IMG/VR virus record: IMGVR_UViG_3300021964_000528
Location: 1-24,014 of that record
Reading direction: 5' to 3' (one strand)
Source of the DNA: a virus
DNA: 24,014 nt
The position numbers were made by a program, and so were the translations under genes. Below are positions 22,981-24,014 of the stretch, one piece after another. Below the pieces are notes generated by a model. That model did no database searches. It worked only from the letters and a program-made list of their open reading frames with translations, and was not told the DNA's origin. Within the stretch, counting starts at the first letter, position 1. The number at the start of each line of letters is the position of its first letter.

Positions 22981-24014
22981 CAGAGTAACCCCTTCATGAT
23001 TCTTTCCAGCACTGGGACAGACATGCTGTTGCCCAGCATCATGTACCTGCGGGTGTCCGAGGGACCTGCTGTGTAGTTCTCCGGTAGTCCAAAGAGACGT
23101 TCAATCTCGATGGGTGTCATCCGTCTCATTGATTCGTCTTCCATCCGCACAGCATTGTAGGGAACTCCTTTGTAGATCACCCTTGGAACCGTTCTTGCCG
23201 TAGGGTTGTTGACATCATATCCATGACGCTGAAAGTGCGTTCTGCCTGATTTCCCTGCAGGTCGGTTCATGTAATCCACGGCACGGTCTGATAACTGGTA
23301 TTTCTCTGGAACCTCTGCATCCAACAAGTCTCGGAACCTCGGCAGTTTGTCCGGTTTGCTCTGATCCACATCCATGTTTGTGAAGAACATTCTGGGACGG
23401 GCCATTGCCGAGTAGTCCCTTGCATCCATAATGATGGGTTCTGCCTCCAGTGCATCTCGGATGATCTTCACATCATCAGACTGCATGGATCCTCTGGGGA
23501 TCACATTCTCAAACACAAAATTCTTGGGCTGAACCTCGTCCTTCAGTCTCTTGTATTCCCAGAACAGTGATGACCGATCTCCTTCCAAACCCTTGCCCCC
23601 ACGATTCCCACGACTTAGATCCTGACAGGGGGAACCCCCACACATCAGATCCACATCCCCCACATCCTCTGCACGGATGCCCCGCACATCACCAAGGTCT
23701 GCACTGTCTGGATAGTTCTGCTGCAGAACCCCCTTGGCGTAGGGGTCGATTTCACTGGACAGATACTTGTCTACGGGGATTCCCAGACGATCCAGGGCCA
23801 CTCGTGCTGCACCCAGACCATCAAAGAGAGATAGCACTCTCTGGGGTTTCAGTCGGTTGATTCGGTCCTGAGCTGCAAATGCGGCTTCCCTGTCGATGTC
23901 TGCAGCATACGCAGTCATCGGACTGGTGGGTTCTCCCAGTACAGCAGTCAGACGATCAGGTGAGACCAGACCAAGGATGTCCAAGAAACTCAACTGATCC
24001 AGCAGTCCAGGTTC
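22980..24014 (-). CDS. DNMT3-like DNA cytosine-5 methyltransferase, 5' end cut by window edge
   Basis: Transfers methyl from S-adenosylmethionine to C5 of cytosine in DNA. All core motifs are visible (counted from TTG 23993): motif I RVLSLFDGLGAARVALDRLG (52-71), the SEIDPYA acid (81), motif IV GGSPCQDLS with catalytic C123, motif VI FVFENV (159-164), motif VIII MARPRMFF (197-204), RMTPIEIERLFGLPENYT, and motif X MLGNSMSVPVLERI. The layout (VLSLFDG, VDKYLSSE, GDVR, GGSPCxDLS, then a short target region) is closer to the DNMT3 type than to HhaI-like restriction methylases. The frame stays open to the right edge (EPGLLDQLSFLDILGLV), so the real start may be outside the window; ATG 23918 would give a shorter enzyme. 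No partner nuclease is seen. Confidence 0.88.
   Translation of the reverse strand, partial: EPGLLDQLSFLDILGLVSPDRLTAVLGEPTSPMTAYAADIDREAAFAAQDRINRLKPQRVLSLFDGLGAARVALDRLGIPVDKYLSSEIDPYAKGVLQQNYPDSADLGDVRGIRAEDVGDVDLMCGGSPCQDLSRGNRGGKGLEGDRSSLFWEYKRLKDEVQPKNFVFENVIPRGSMQSDDVKIIRDALEAEPIIMDARDYSAMARPRMFFTNMDVDQSKPDKLPRFRDLLDAEVPEKYQLSDRAVDYMNRPAGKSGRTHFQRHGYDVNNPTARTVPRVIYKGVPYNAVRMEDESMRRMTPIEIERLFGLPENYTAGPSDTRRYMMLGNSMSVPVLERIMKGLL

Noticed and set aside
22980-24014. Type II restriction-modification system
   Set aside because: No endonuclease gene lies next to the methyltransferase within the window; the neighbours are portal-module genes.
20451-24014. Terminase genes
   Set aside because: No Walker A/B ATPase or nuclease motifs are seen upstream of the portal; terminase is probably beyond the right edge.

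Overview
The window is a contiguous block of a temperate, tailed bacteriophage genome. The proteins look like those of uncultured marine podovirus-like phages: an SU10-type capsid protein, an adaptor protein, a P22-type portal, a P22 gp10-like tail protein and a set of large ejection-type proteins. No tape-measure, major tail tube or sheath gene is visible, which fits a short-tailed virion. The terminase, replication and repressor genes are not in the window. The host cannot be named, but it should carry a tRNA-Arg(UCU) gene (see below).

Left end (1-1018): the C-terminal nine-tenths or so of a tyrosine integrase on the + strand, cut by the window edge. It is followed by 158 bp holding a 47-bp copy of the 3' half of a tRNA-Arg(UCU) gene. 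Phage genes lie on both sides of this tRNA fragment, so it is best read as attP of the unintegrated or circular phage genome.

The rest (1019-24014) is a single late operon on the - strand, read right to left. Almost every junction is an ATGA, TTGA or TGATG overlap or a gap of a few bases. The order is: a DNMT3-like cytosine-5 methyltransferase (open at the right edge); two small basic proteins; the portal; a 742-aa polyvalent-type protein; a 31-aa four-cysteine micro-protein not found by a normal length cut-off; an 81-aa protein; the scaffold; the major capsid protein; a small conserved protein; the head-tail adaptor; a WT-repeat small protein; three fibre proteins that share one N-terminal anchor motif; a distal fibre or tip protein; a tail-fibre-assembly-like protein; a lysis block (membrane protein, secreted four-cysteine protein, M15 peptidase, and a second 50-aa membrane protein also below usual length cut-offs); a gp10-like tail/stabilisation protein; a 69-aa protein; a GNAT-like virion protein; and three large ejection-type proteins ending at the attachment site.

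How it works together: portal, scaffold, capsid and adaptor build the head and neck. The gp10-like protein and the fibres build the short tail and host-binding apparatus. The three terminal proteins, and probably the polyvalent protein, would enter the cell with the DNA. The methyltransferase may protect or mark the DNA. The lysis block releases progeny, and the integrase/attP pair allows lysogeny. The points most worth a second look are the polyvalent protein, whose AT-rich C-terminal domain looks acquired, the DNMT3-like methyltransferase, the attP, and the two small genes found by reading the gene junctions.
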